A stretch of DNA of 64,000 nucleotides from Notolepis coatsorum (lineage: Eukaryota; Chordata; Actinopteri; Aulopiformes; Paralepididae), in contig OZ020589.1 of NCBI GenBank assembly GCA_963971535.1, positions 77,406,706 through 77,470,705 of the forward strand. Reading direction: 5' to 3'. The notes under the pieces are model-generated. The model saw nothing but the letters and a program-made list of their open reading frames with translations, made no database searches and had not been told where the DNA came from. The number at the start of each line of letters is the position of its first letter. Positions within the stretch are counted from its first letter, which is position 1. The position numbers and the translations under genes are program-made. Below, in pieces: positions 46,424-57,497 of the stretch.

Positions 46424-47457
46424 TGTTTAAATTTCCCTCGATTTTTTAGAGTGTTAATCTTTTCGGTGCGATGTATCCTTTTCTTGCAGAGTCAATTACA
46501 CAAAACAGACACATTGAAGCTAATTACATGGATAAAATAGTATAAACAAAAAAGCTGATAAGTTTGGAAGCCAATTCTTGACTGATTACCTTCCAATAGA
46601 AATGGTGTCGTTAAACATAACTGATAAATGTTTGTGACTGGAGGAGTTTAACGAGGGTGGGGGAAGGAGTGAATGATGATTTTGTAACTGTACAGACAGA
46701 AATGGAGTTTGTAGTGCAATTTGTGTATTTTTTGAAATTTTAAAGAAATGTTAGCAAAGTATGGTAAATATATGTGTCACGTACCAGCGCTTGCGACCAC
46801 AACTCGGCCCGCCCCTTTCTCGGCTAGACCTTGTAGAGTTTTCTCTTTTTTTTTATGTGTTTTTTTCTTTTCTTCACATTATTATAAATTGAATGTATAA
46901 GTACTTGTTTACTATAAAAACGAACAGTTAGAATATCTAAAATAGTGTCAAACCTGTGTTTAAATTTCGGTTGTTCACGGACTTTATTTCAATGAAACGG
47001 GGGCGTAATTACTGTATTTGCATGTGAATCAAACCTAGCCTGCAGCCCGCAGAGATTTACATTGGGGGAGTGTTTGAAGCGACGCACTGGCTGTTTACAC
47101 TTTCAATGGGATTATCACTCTGGATCAGAAAGAGATGAATGCATTGGATCTAATGAACGAGTACAGGAACGTTGTTAAACCAGTTGATTCAGTCTTGCTC
47201 ACCGGTGAAAACACCGCGCTATTCAACGGAATTAACTGAGATCGGTCGAGATGCGTCTGCATGGGTAAGTTTAAGAATGTTTGTTTATGTTTACAGTAGC
47301 ATGTTTACAATTCCGCATCTTTGATAAAACTACACCAAGTTTTTCTGCCGACCACAAGTCCAACCATGTCTACATTAACGTTAGCGTTAGCTAGCTAGCA
47401 AGTTAAAGTTGCTAACGTTATATTGATAGCTATTGTTTCAGATAGCAAGGTGGAGAG
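46424..47457. other. Element B interior without recognised coding
   Basis: Unassigned sequence. A short frame around 47130-47240 ends near a GGTAAG that could be a splice donor, but nothing supports expression. Confidence 0.45.
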
Positions 47458-47474
47458 CTGTAAACAAGACGAAA

Positions 47475-50400
47475 GTGTATGGATGCAGGGTCCATGTGTG
47501 TGTGTGTGTGTGTAATAACAACAAGTTTATAATCTCAGCACAGATTGCAGAATGGGTACAGTACAATACAGCTCAATACACACAATTTTTAAGGGGATGC
47601 AGACCAGAGAAAGACTTTCGTCTTGTTTACATCAGGGTCCCCCATTTTCAATTCATCATAACATTGACATACATGACATACAGGTAGACAGTACTGCTAC
47701 ATCAGTGTCTAAGAGAGGTGATGAGCATCTTAAACTAGCTGTCAGCACATCAGTGTCTGGTGTGTGTGTTGGGTCTTGAGGGGGTTGGTTGAAAATGTTA
47801 TTAACAGATTGCAGAATGGGTACAGAACAGTACAGCTCAATACACACAATTGTTAAGGGGATGCAGACCAGAGAACGACTTTCATCTTGTTTACATCAGG
47901 GTCCCCCATTTTCAATTCATCATAACATTGACATACATGACATACAGGTAGACAGTACTGCTACATCAGTGTCTAAGAGAGGTGATGAGCATCTTAAACT
48001 AGCTGTCAGCACATCAGTGTCTAGCTGGTGTGTGTGTTGGGTCTTGAGGGGGTTGGTTGAAAATGTTATTAACAGATTGCAGAATGGGTACAGTACAGTA
48101 CAGCTCAATACACACAATTGTTAAGGGGATGCAGACCAGAGAAAGACTTTCATCTTGTTTACATCAGGGTCCCCCATTTTCAATTCATCATAACATTGAC
48201 ATACATGACATACAGGTAGACAGTACTGCTACATCAGTGTCTAAGAGAGGTGATGAGCATCTTAAACTAGCTGTCAGCACATCAGTGTCTGGTGTGTGTG
48301 TTGGGTCTTGAGGGGGTTGGTTGAAAATGTTATTAACAGATTGCAGAATGGGTACAGTACAGTACAGCTCAATACACACAATTGTTAAGGGGATGCAGAC
48401 CAGAGAAAGACTTTCGTCTTGTTTACATCAGGGTCCCCCATTTTCAATTCATCATAACATTGACATACATGACATACAGGTAGACAGTACTGCTACATCA
48501 GTGTCTAAGAGAGGTGATGAGCATCTTAAACTAGCTGTCAGCACATCAGTGTCTGGTGTGTGTGTTGGGTCTTGAGGGGGTTGGTTGAAAATGTTATTAA
48601 CAGATTGCAGAATGGGTACAGTACAGTACAGCTCAATACACACAATTGTTAAGGGGATGCAGACCAGAGAACGACTTTCATCTTGTTTACATCAGGGTCC
48701 CCCATTTTCAATTCATCATAACATTGACATACATGACATACAGGTAGACAGTACTGCTACATCAGTGTCTAAGAGAGGTGATGAGCATCTTAAACTAGCT
48801 GTCAGCACATCAGTGTCTAGCTGGTGTGTGTGTTGGGTCTTGAGGGGGTTGGTTGAAAATGTTATTAACAGATTGCAGAATGGGTACAGTACAGTACAGC
48901 TCAATACACACAATTGTTAAGGGGATGCAGACCAGAGAACGACTTTCATCTTGTTTACATCAGGGTCCCCCATTTTCAATTCATCATAACATTGACATAC
49001 ATGACATACAGGTAGACAGTACTGCTACATCAGTGTCTAAGAGAGGTGATGAGCATCTTAAACTAGCTGTCAGCACATCAGTGTCTAGCTGGTGTGTGTG
49101 TTGGGTCTTGAGGGGGTTGGTTGAAAATGTTATTAACAGATTGCAGAATGGGTACAGTACAGTACAGCTCAATACACACAATTGTTAAGGGGATGCAGAC
49201 CAGAGAAAGACTTTCATCTTGTTTACATCAGGGTCCCCCATTTTCAATTCATCATAACATTGACATACATGACATACAGGTAGACAGTACTGCTACATCA
49301 GTGTCTAAGAGAGGTGATGAGCATCTTAAACTAGCTGTCAGCACATCAGTGTCTGGTGTGTGTGTTGGGTCTTGAGGGGGTTGGTTGAAAATGTTATTAA
49401 CAGATTGCAGAATGGGTACAGTACAGTACAGCTCAATACACACAATTGTTAAGGGGATGCAGACCAGAGAAAGACTTTCATCTTGTTTACATCAGGGTCC
49501 CCCATTTTCAATTCATCATAACATTGACATACATGACATACAGGTAGACAGTACTGCTACATCAGTGTCTAAGAGAGGTGATGAGCATCTTAAACTAGCT
49601 GTCAGCACATCAGTGTCTGGTGTGTGTGTTGGGTCTTGAGGGGGTTGGTTGAAAATGTTATTAACAGATTGCAGAATGGGTACAGTACAATACAGCTCAA
49701 TACACACAATTGTTAAGGGGATGCAGACCAGAGAAAGACTTTCGTCTTGTTTACATCAGGGTCCCCCATTTTCAATTCATCATAACATTGACATACATGA
49801 CATACAGGTAGACAGTACTGCTACATCAGTGTCTAAGAGAGGTGATGAGCATCTTAAACTAGCTGTCAGCACATCAGTGTCTGGTGTGTGTGTTGGGTCT
49901 TGAGGGGGTTGGTTGAAAATGTTATTAACAGATTGCAGAATGGGTACAGTACAGTACAGCTCAATACACACAATTGTTAAGGGGATGCAGACCAGAGAAC
50001 GACTTTCATCTTGTTTACACCAGGGTCCCCCATTTTCAATTCATCATAACATTGACATACATGACATACAGGTAGACAGTACTGCTACATCAGTGTCTAA
50101 GAGAGGTGATGAGCATCTTAAACTAGCTGTCAGCACATCAGTGTCTAGCTGGTGTGTGTGTTGGGTCTTGAGGGGGTTGGTTGAAAATGTTATTAACAGA
50201 TTGCAGAATGGGTACAGTACAGTACAGCTCAATACACACAATTGTTAAGGGGATGCAGACCAGAGAACGACTTTCATCTTGTTTACATCAGGGTCCCCCA
50301 TTTTCAATTCATCATAACATTGACATACATGACATACAGGTAGACAGTACTGCTACCCATTCTGCTGCTCTCATCACCTCTCTTAGACACTGATGTAGCA

Positions 50401-50670
50401 GTACTGTCTACCTGTATGTCAATGTTATGATGAATTGAAAATGGGGGACCCTGATGTAAACAAGACAAAAGTCTTTCTCTGGTCTGCATCCCCTTAACAA
50501 TTGTGTGTATTGAGCTGTACTGTACTGTACCCATTCTGCAATCTGTTAATAACATTTTCAATCAACCCCCTCAAGACCCAACACACACACACAGATACAG
50601 TGCTGAGATTATAAACGTGTTGTTATTACACACACACACACACACACACATGGACCCTGCATCCATACAC
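47475..50670. repeat. 264/268-bp tandem array bounded by inverted repeats
   Basis: About ten direct monomers run from 47545 to 50356. A partial monomer is inverted at 50372-50570. Successive monomer starts (47789, 48057, 48321, 48585, 48853, 49121, 49385, 49649, 49913, 50181) show lengths 268, 264, 264, 268, 268, 264, 264, 264, 268; the 4-base difference is an AGCT in GTGTCT(AGCT)GGTGTG. The outer ends are inverted: GTGTATGGATGCAGGGTCCA at 47475 and its complement ending at 50670, each followed inward by CA/GT repeats and TTATAATCTCAGCA. No flanking duplication was found. The 63-111 aa open frames on both strands are repeat artefacts. Confidence 0.93.
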
Positions 50671-50742
50671 TCTGTAGAAATTGACTTTTATTTTATCTTC
50701 TTAAAATTGTTTATTTTTTATTGTGATGTTACCTACTAAGAT

Positions 50743-50965
50743 AAGATGATCCTTTATTAATCCCCTTGGGGAAATTCTGGTGTCAAAGCAGCATGGGGGG
50801 AGGGGGGTACATAGCTTCACAGTCCTATACACTCCAGATAGGGGGTCCTGGGGAGACAGGGGTCCTGAGGAGAGAGAACTATCATGGCAGCACTTAATTA
50901 TGTTAATGCTATGCAGGAGATGGGCGTTGCTGGAGGGGGATTTGTTGACGCCCCAGCTCACTTTT
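50743..50965 (-). mobile_element. Antisense retroelement 3' end
   Basis: AAGATAAGATGATCCTTTAT followed by TAATCCCCTTGGGGAAATTC is the reverse complement of a very common fish LINE/SINE 3' terminus ending in a TTATCTTA-type tail. The 5' limit is uncertain. Confidence 0.6.
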
Positions 50966-51257
50966 TCTGAAGTGTGAAAAGTGGCCTTCCTTTGAGAGGG
51001 CTTTCACCCCCTTAAGTATTCTAGAATACAACCAGGTTTACAAGTTATAATTGAGCACATCGTGTTAAAAAAATTCTCAGATTTCAACATATGACACATC
51101 ATTTGAAAGCTTAGATTCTGTACTTTAGCAATCTGGAATAATCTGAAAAATGAAAATGTAGAGATCTGGCATAAAGCGCTGTGAGGTGACACATATGGTT
51201 AAAGACATGTTTGATTTAGAAAATATTGGTGCTATATAGTGGGTTATGAAACCCACT

Positions 51258-51267
51258 AAGGGTGGAA
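51258..51267 (+). other. Polypurine tract of element B
   Basis: AAGGGTGGAA directly precedes the 3' LTR start TGTCG. Confidence 0.55.
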
Positions 51268-52822
51268 TGTCGTGAATTATCAAAATAAAACATATGTCTT
51301 CTCCCAAGGGAATGTGCAATTCTACAGGGGGCCATAGTGGCTCAGAAGGTAAAGTGGGGGTCTGTAACGCTGGGACAACGCCTAAAAATAGTTGCACCAT
51401 CCTCTGTCTTCACATAGCTTGTCACCAGGCATCCTCCCCCACATAAATGGAGATAGTGATTGAGCAAAACCCACCGTTGTAAAAATACCTTCCCCCAGGC
51501 ACATTCTAAAGGGAAACGGTAACCAGTCAGGTATTATCTTTAAAGACAGATGGCTGTTGAAACCAAGTACCCTTCCCCTCACTGAATCAGTTAGGGCTTG
51601 AAGGCCAGCTAAGTGAAGTATTTCAACTGCTTTATTTACTTAGGTCAGGAACCAAAAGGTCAGGCAGGGAACTCATTGTTAAAATAGGTGATTAGATCAC
51701 TGGTCTAGCTTGAGGAGCCAAGCAGCTGGTCGCCTGCTAGTCACAAGGACCTCCTTGGTTGAGCTTTCAATAAAGGAGAAAAAACAAATTGCAGTTAACC
51801 AGACTAACTAACAAAATAATCAGAGAACAAGACATAATTAACTATAAGGCTAATCAACTTGGTATAAAACTATAAAGATACAGATTAATTCGTTAAAAGC
51901 TTAGTTATACTATAAAGCATTATGAAGATAAGAAGATTAGAAATGAGATCAAGATACTTGTTAAGTGTTCAACTAAGCTTAAGATACCACTTTAACTTAT
52001 ATAGAGCTTGAGCAGATCGATAAAACAGGTTCAAAGAGGAATAATAAAGTTAAACATCTATTTTTGAAGGACAAAACTCAAGAAAGCAACTGTCTAGTCA
52101 ATAAAGAATAAATCTCTTAAAAATAAGGAAACCACCACAAAGTACTTTGTATCTGTTAAATCAAGGAGCCACATATGCTCGCTATTTCAGTTGAAGGACA
52201 GAGCACTTCGAGAACTGTAAAACTTCCAGATAAGGGAACGAAACTGCTTAAAATAGTTAGTATGTAAATAGTATCTTGTCCCTTTAAAGAGTCAAAATGG
52301 CCGAGATCACGAAACGAGCCAATAGAAAACTGACGCCCCTAGCTATCGTCACCAGGACGACGCGGGCAAAAGGGGGAGGAGAATTGTCTTCATATACAGA
52401 CGCTGGGAAAAACCAAAGATCGGAGCAGGGATCCAGAGAGACGAACCAAGCGCTCCCAGCTCTGAGATCACGGAAGACCAAGGTTACCTTGCCAACCAGC
52501 AGCAACCAAGGGCCTCGTGTCGCCGGGATGACCTGAGACAACAAACACCGGAGAAGGATTCTGAGCGGCATCAGCTGATCAGACATGGATCGACTGCCAA
52601 ACCGAAGACAATGATTAGATATAGAAAGAAGAGCCAATACTTATTTGATTCATCTAGTTTGTGTTTATTGAAATGGAATAAACACAGCTTTGCTTTATTC
52701 AAAAACATCTCGTCCGCGCTTCCTTCCTGAAACCGAACAATTGAAATGCAACTAATGCAGAGAGAAGGGTAAATACCACTATACGATCACAGAGATGATA
52801 GATATTAATGAATAATACTTCA
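51268..52822 (+). repeat. 3' LTR of element B
   Basis: 1,555 bp with the same ends as the 5' LTR. It carries AATAAA at 52677-52682 and small indels relative to it (for example loss of 5 bp in CCAGCTACTGTAAG). Confidence 0.95.
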
Positions 52823-52826
52823 GGTG

Positions 52827-52882
52827 CTCTCCGGTCCTTCCGCATATTGGGTTCTACTCCCCCCCCCCCCAGCTTCGTAACA
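52827..52882 (+). repeat. 3' LTR of element A, last 56 bp
   Basis: CTCTCCGGTCCTTCCGCATA through the C run to CTTCGTAACA matches the end of the 5' LTR (about 31324-31380) and directly follows the second ggtg copy at 52823-52826. Confidence 0.93.
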
Positions 52883-52884
52883 GT

Positions 52885-53769
52885 ATTACTGTTAGGGTTT
52901 GAAACCGACCTCAAACGCACGGCACAGACAGGTAGTTCAGAGTTAGCCAAATACTAGGGCGTATTTATTTACAGAGTAAAAAAGGAGTCAAGTAACAATT
53001 TCGAAACAACAAAAAAGGAGACTGCCTTCGGCAGAGTTATCTGCGGCTCTGCAGATCCTCTTGGTGTTAGAGGTGGGGAATCGGCATTGACGCCATAGCG
53101 GCTCTGCAGATACTCCCAGCTTCAACTCGAGGTGGAAACGGAGAGAGAGAGAGAGATCAATAACAGTCCAACAGTACACAGAGGCAGTGCAGTTCCCTCC
53201 TCCCTTAGCTGAGTCCAGAACAAACAAAAATGATAATCTTCAGTGTTCTCCACAACACACAATTTAGCGGAGTCCAGTGCAAACAAAAACGATACTCTTC
53301 AGTGTCTCTCTTAAACACACAATTTAGCGGAGTCCAGTGCAAACAAAAACAATACTCTTCAGTGTCTCTTTTAAACACACAATTTAGCTGAGTCCAGTGC
53401 AAACAAAAATGATACTCTTCAGTGTTCTCCAAACACACAAAACAGATAATCCAAAAAAGGGTTTGGTTCCAACTCACCAAACGGAGGAACAAGGTATTCA
53501 CCAGCGGCAATCCAAGGATGTCCTGGAGGGAAAGTAGACGAGGCACAGCAACGGGGGGAAAGCAGGCAGAAGCAGAAGTATTCAAAACGACCCGACATCG
53601 ATTGAAAGAAGGTCCCAGTATAAGAAGCCTCTGGGGCGCTAATCACAAACTATGACAGGTGCGTGCTGGAATTGATACTTGCTCCAGAAGCGTGTGGCGG
53701 GGAATGCACCAATCAACACAGTACCTTAAAGGAGCGTGTGGCGGGGAACGAACCAATCCTCACAATTAC
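52885..53769 (-). mobile_element. Element D: solo LTR-like element
   Basis: 52890-53764 is bounded by TGTTAGGG and CCTCACA (TGTGAGG...CTAACA on minus) and flanked by attac at 52885-52889 and 53765-53769. On the minus strand its last about 40 bp (GAGGTCGGTTTCAAACCC) match the 3' end of element E. It contains the 60-bp minisatellite. It inserted next to element A: the attac target overlaps A's gtatta duplication. Confidence 0.8.
53212..53440. repeat. 60-bp minisatellite, about 4 copies
   Basis: Units of GAGTCCAGTGCAAACAAAAA plus ACTCTTCAGTGT and ACACACAATTTAGC repeat with an exact 60-bp period; the last unit is partial. Confidence 0.95.
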
Positions 53770-54985
53770 AGTCGCATTACTAACGTAATTGTGCTTTTAT
53801 AGAACAACAGTTCTAACATTTGGGGTAATGTTACATCAACATATCTTCTGTAAAATAAATGCAATGAGATTGAAAAACAAGATTTTTATTGTACTCAATG
53901 TTTCCAGTAGGACTGCATTATTATTAATTTCTTATCAATCTACCACAATCGGATGCTGGATGCACATTCCTTCCTTACACAGTATAGAAAAGCCTATTAT
54001 TGATCCTCTTTCATCTCATCATAGTATATGAATATTCCAGAGTAGCTTAACCTGTACTTGACTTGTCTCATTGATCCATGCAGTCTGTACTGACCAGAGG
54101 AGAACGGCCAGGGGCCACTAGATCAATAGCCCAGATGGTGTATGTCAACCTTTCCAAAAACGAATTAGCCAATCCCTAAAATCTCACAATCCTAGCAGCT
54201 ATCTATCTAGCTATCTATCCTCACATACACTTATATCTTTATTATACAGCACTGCTTCTGTGTACAAATGTTACCTCTGATGTTTGTCAACAAAGCATGG
54301 GTGTCAATATGAATTTCTGATCATTTGACTTTTCTGATAGTAGTGATCAGACCTGATTTGCAGAGGTGTGTGTCTGTTGCAGCTGAAATCAATGATTATG
54401 CTTATGTGTAAAAGTGTTCTTTTACCATGGAGGAAAATTGTCTTTAATTTAAAGGTTCCATCAATGCTGGGAAAGCATTATGTTTGATGTAATCTCCTGA
54501 AATAAATTTTTGCACTTGTTCTTTTGAGGAGAAATGTCTTTTAATGTTCCATTTTACCACAGAGGGAAACATTATAATTTAAAGGTTCCATCAATGCTGG
54601 GAAAGCATATGTTTGACATAAGCTCCTGAAACAATTTGTTTGCGCTTCCCCCTTGTGTCCACTAGCATTGAGACTCACTGTCAAACAAACCCCCACATTA
54701 GCTTATACTCTAGCAAAATAACAGTATGAGTAATCAAATAGCAAATAACTGCTGGATAATGCACATATATGATTGCTTACATAGCAGCCAGGTACAGGAT
54801 TAATTTTGCAACCATAAAGGTGTGCTGTGGTTGAGACATGTCAAACATTTTATCCAGCGCATTGATAAAAGTTTATCTTTATTGAAATAAATGAGATAAT
54901 ATTTCAGAAAATGGATATTGTAAGTGAACATTTTGTGAGGTTTTGCCCGCTGCTCACTACCTTTTCTCTGTTTCTTTAAGCCTAC
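53770..54985. other. AT-rich unrecognised sequence
   Basis: No coding support. Contains the 130-bp duplication listed separately and a short TATCTATC run near 54204. Confidence 0.5.
54417..54645. repeat. 130-bp imperfect tandem duplication
   Basis: AAAGGTTCCATCAATGCTGG at 54451 recurs at 54581, followed in both by GAAAGCAT and a CTCCTGAAA word, preceded by TTTTACCA. Confidence 0.85.
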
Positions 54986-55664
54986 TGTTAGGAATTCCCT
55001 ACTCACTCTCTCTAGCCCCCACCCTCTCGTTCCTTACCCTTAGTGGCCACACCTGTTTGATATTCTATTATCTCTCGCACCTGTGGTGGCAGGCTAATTA
55101 GTCCCCCTGTGGGCTTTAAATACCAGGGCGCTTCCCCTCGTTTTGGCGTGGGGTCGTGTTGTATTCATGCTGAGTCATATTCTCTAACATCTAGACTTTT
55201 TCGGGAGATCCTCTGGTCTACCAATGCTGTAAGATGGATCTCTCCAGCCTTGAGATGTTTGCTCCAGCCTTCGTCTGCTGTCGCCGTGGCCTGTGGAGGA
55301 GACTGTTCTGCGCTCCCTGTAACTTCCACGGGAGGCACCCCAGCGCTCCACTGCAGACCCCAGCGCAGCTGTTCGTCCTGACGCACATCTAGACCAATGC
55401 GCATCTCCCGGACCCTCGAGCTTGGCACGCTCTCCAGTCACCAGCGCGCAACGCGCATCTTCAAGGGCGTTGGCCACCTGTCGCCGTTTGCCTGGAGGGA
55501 GACATTGTACTGCGCTCTCTAATTCTCTACGGGAGGTATTCCAGTGTTCCACTCCAGACCAGCGCGCCAGATGCGCTCAAGCCTTCGCCACCTGCCGCCG
55601 TTTGCCTGGAGGGAGACACTGTACTGCGCTCTCTAATCCTCTACGGGAGGTATTCCAGTGTTCC

Positions 55665-55960
55665 ACTTCAGACCTTCGAGCTTGGCACGCTCCTCCGTAC
55701 CAGCGCACAGACGCGCATCTTCCAGACCTTCGAGCTTGGCACGCTCCTCCGTACCAGCGCACAGACGCGCATCTTCCAGACCTTCGAGCTTGGCACGCTC
55801 CTCCGTACCAGCGCACTGACGCGCATCTTCCAGACCTTCGAGCTTGGCACGCTCCTCCGTACCAGCGCACAGACGCGCATCTTCCAGACCTTCGAGCTTG
55901 GCACGCTCTCCAGACCTCAGCGCGCCGACGCGCATCTTCCAGACCTTCGTGCTTGGCACA
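55665..55960. repeat. 54-bp minisatellite, about 6 units
   Basis: GACCTTCGAGCTTGGCACGC recurs at 55671, 55725, 55779, 55833 and 55887, then in variant form at 55942. A single related unit is at about 55412. Confidence 0.95.
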
Positions 55961-55989
55961 CTCCTCCTCGCAGACGCACCCCGATGCGT

Positions 55990-56500
55990 CTCTCTGTTCC
56001 GACGCGCACACCAAGGTGTGGCGCGCCACTCTGTTCCTCGGCTCCGACAGCGGCTACCCGGTGGACGACACCCTCGCCACCGCCACTGTTCCAGCTCCCT
56101 GTTCCGACGCGCACACCAAGGTGTGGCGCGCACTCTGTTCCTCAGCTCCGACAGTGGCTACCCGGTGGACGACATCCTCGCCACCGCCACTGTTCCAGCT
56201 CCCTGTTCCGACGCGCACACCAAGGTGTGGCGCGCACTCTGTTCCTCAGCTCCGACAGTGGCTACCCGGTGGACGACATCCTCGCCACCGCCACTGTTCC
56301 AGCTCCCTGTTCCGACGCGCACACCAAGGTGTGGCGCGCACTCTGTTCCTCGGCTCCGACAGCGGCTACCCGGTGGACGATGCCCTCGTCACCGCCACTG
56401 TTCCAGCACTCTGTTCCTCGGCTCCGACAGCGGCTACCCGGTGGACGATGCCCTCGTCACCGCCACTGTTCCAGCACTCTGTTCCTCGGCTCGGACAGCC
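55990..56500. repeat. 104-bp minisatellite
   Basis: GTTCCGACGCGCACACCAAG starts at 55996, 56101, 56205 and 56309. Two shorter units lacking that part follow to about 56500, carrying GGCTACCCGGTGGACGA. Confidence 0.95.
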
Positions 56501-56524
56501 AGCCACCCGGTGGCGATGCCCTCG

Positions 56525-56965
56525 CCCCGCTGCTGTCCCTGTTACCTTTACGCATACGCCTGGGTGAGTTTTGATTGTGATGTCACTCACTCAGCGTAGT
56601 GCCCTTGCCCCCGTTCCCGCTGCTGTCCCTGTACCTTTACGCATACGCCTGGGTGAGTTTTGATTGTGATGTCACTCACTCAGCGTAATGCCTCTTGCCC
56701 CCGTTCCCGCTGCTGTCCCTGTTACCTTTACGCATACGCCTGGGTGAGTTTTGATTGTGATGTCACTCACTCAGCGTAGTGCCCTTGCCCCCGTTCCCGC
56801 TGCTGTCCCTGTACCTTTACGCATACGCCTGGGTGAGTTTTGATTGTGATGTCACTCACTCAGCGTAATGCCTCTTGCCCCCGTTCCCGCTGCTGTTCCT
56901 GTACCATTACGCATACGCCTGGGTGAGTTTTGATTGTGATGTCACTCTCCCAGCGTATTGCCTCC
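56525..56965. repeat. 90-bp minisatellite, 5 units
   Basis: CGCTGCTGTCCCTGT starts near 56528, 56618, 56708, 56798 and 56888. Each unit contains GTGAGTTTTGATTGTGATGT, which includes a splice-donor-like GTGAGT. Confidence 0.95.
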
Positions 56966-57374
56966 TTTAGTTCTCACTTAGTTATTAGTTTGGACATTTC
57001 ATCTCCCACTCTGTTTTGTTCTCTCGTGGATATTATTTTGGACATTCCATCTCCCACTGTGTGTTTGTTCACACGAAGATAGTATTTACTTTGTTACTTT
57101 GTTATTTGGACTGTTCTGCATCTGCTCTGTTTTTTCCCTTTGAATATTAACCCTCTCCTCTGTTCTGCAGAGCGGCCCAGATGTTTTCCCACCAGTCCCC
57201 AGTTCCTCCCTGTCCCCAGCCCGCCTCCGCGGGCCTCTGTTCCCTCTGTCACCAGAACCTGGCCCTCTGTTCCCCAGAACCTGTTCCCTATGTTCCCCAG
57301 TACCTGTCCCTCTATCCCTAGTTCTCCTAGTCCCTAGTCCTCTATCCCTAGCTCTCCTAGTCCCTAGTCCTCTG

Positions 57375-57497
57375 TCCCAAGGCGTTCCCTTAACCTTCCC
57401 AAGGCGTTCCCTTAACCTTCCCAAGGCGTTCCCTTAACCTTCCCAAGGCGTTCCCTTAACCTTCCCTTAGGCGTTCCCTTTACCTTCCCATAGTGTT
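57375..57497. repeat. 22-bp minisatellite
   Basis: GGCGTTCCCTTAACCTTCCC plus AA repeats about five times with drift at the end. Confidence 0.93.

Larger units (their letters stand above)
34877..52822 (+). mobile_element. Element B: 17.9-kb LTR retroelement with gag-like ORF only
   Basis: LTRs of 1,562 bp (34877-36438) and 1,555 bp (51268-52822) begin TGTCGTGAATTATC and end AATAATACTTCA. The 4-bp target duplication is ggtg. A primer-binding site follows two bases after the 5' LTR, and a purine tract precedes the 3' LTR. The 14.8-kb interior holds a probable 5.2-kb intron, one gag-like ORF (42035-43486), a foldback transposon (44951-46415), a tandem array (47475-50670) and a LINE tail. No protease, reverse transcriptase, RNase H, integrase or env motif was seen. 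By eye the LTRs differ at roughly 25-30 sites. It resembles large retrotransposon derivatives (LARD-like) but keeps a structural-protein ORF. Confidence 0.9.
30667..52888 (+). mobile_element. Element A: pol-less LTR retroelement carrying nested insertions
   Basis: The element is 30673-52882, flanked by the 6-bp direct repeat gtatta (30667-30672, 52883-52888). The 5' LTR is 30673-31380. The 3' LTR starts at 34193 and is split by element B: its last 56 bp lie at 52827-52882. Without B and the foldback insertion H the element is about 3.3 kb. The internal region (31381-34192) encodes only an Ala/Ser/Pro-rich repeat protein and has no protease, integrase or reverse transcriptase. It must depend on other elements. 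LTR divergence by eye is about 2% plus indels, in keeping with it being older than B. Confidence 0.9.

Noticed and set aside
47130-47260. Possible exon ending at a GGTAAG near 47263
   Set aside because: A frame of about 35 residues with no homology I recognise and no acceptor evidence; too weak to call.
47789-50393. Repeated 84-111 residue ORFs on both strands
   Set aside because: They repeat with the satellite monomer and change frame with the 4-bp variant; not a protein family.
47475-50670. Possible CRISPR-like array
   Set aside because: Monomers are 264-268 bp, with no short repeat plus unique spacer pattern, in a eukaryotic genome.
55422-56567. 381-residue ORF
   Set aside because: It passes through minisatellites whose 54- and 90-bp periods preserve frame, with other frames open too; no start context or domain.
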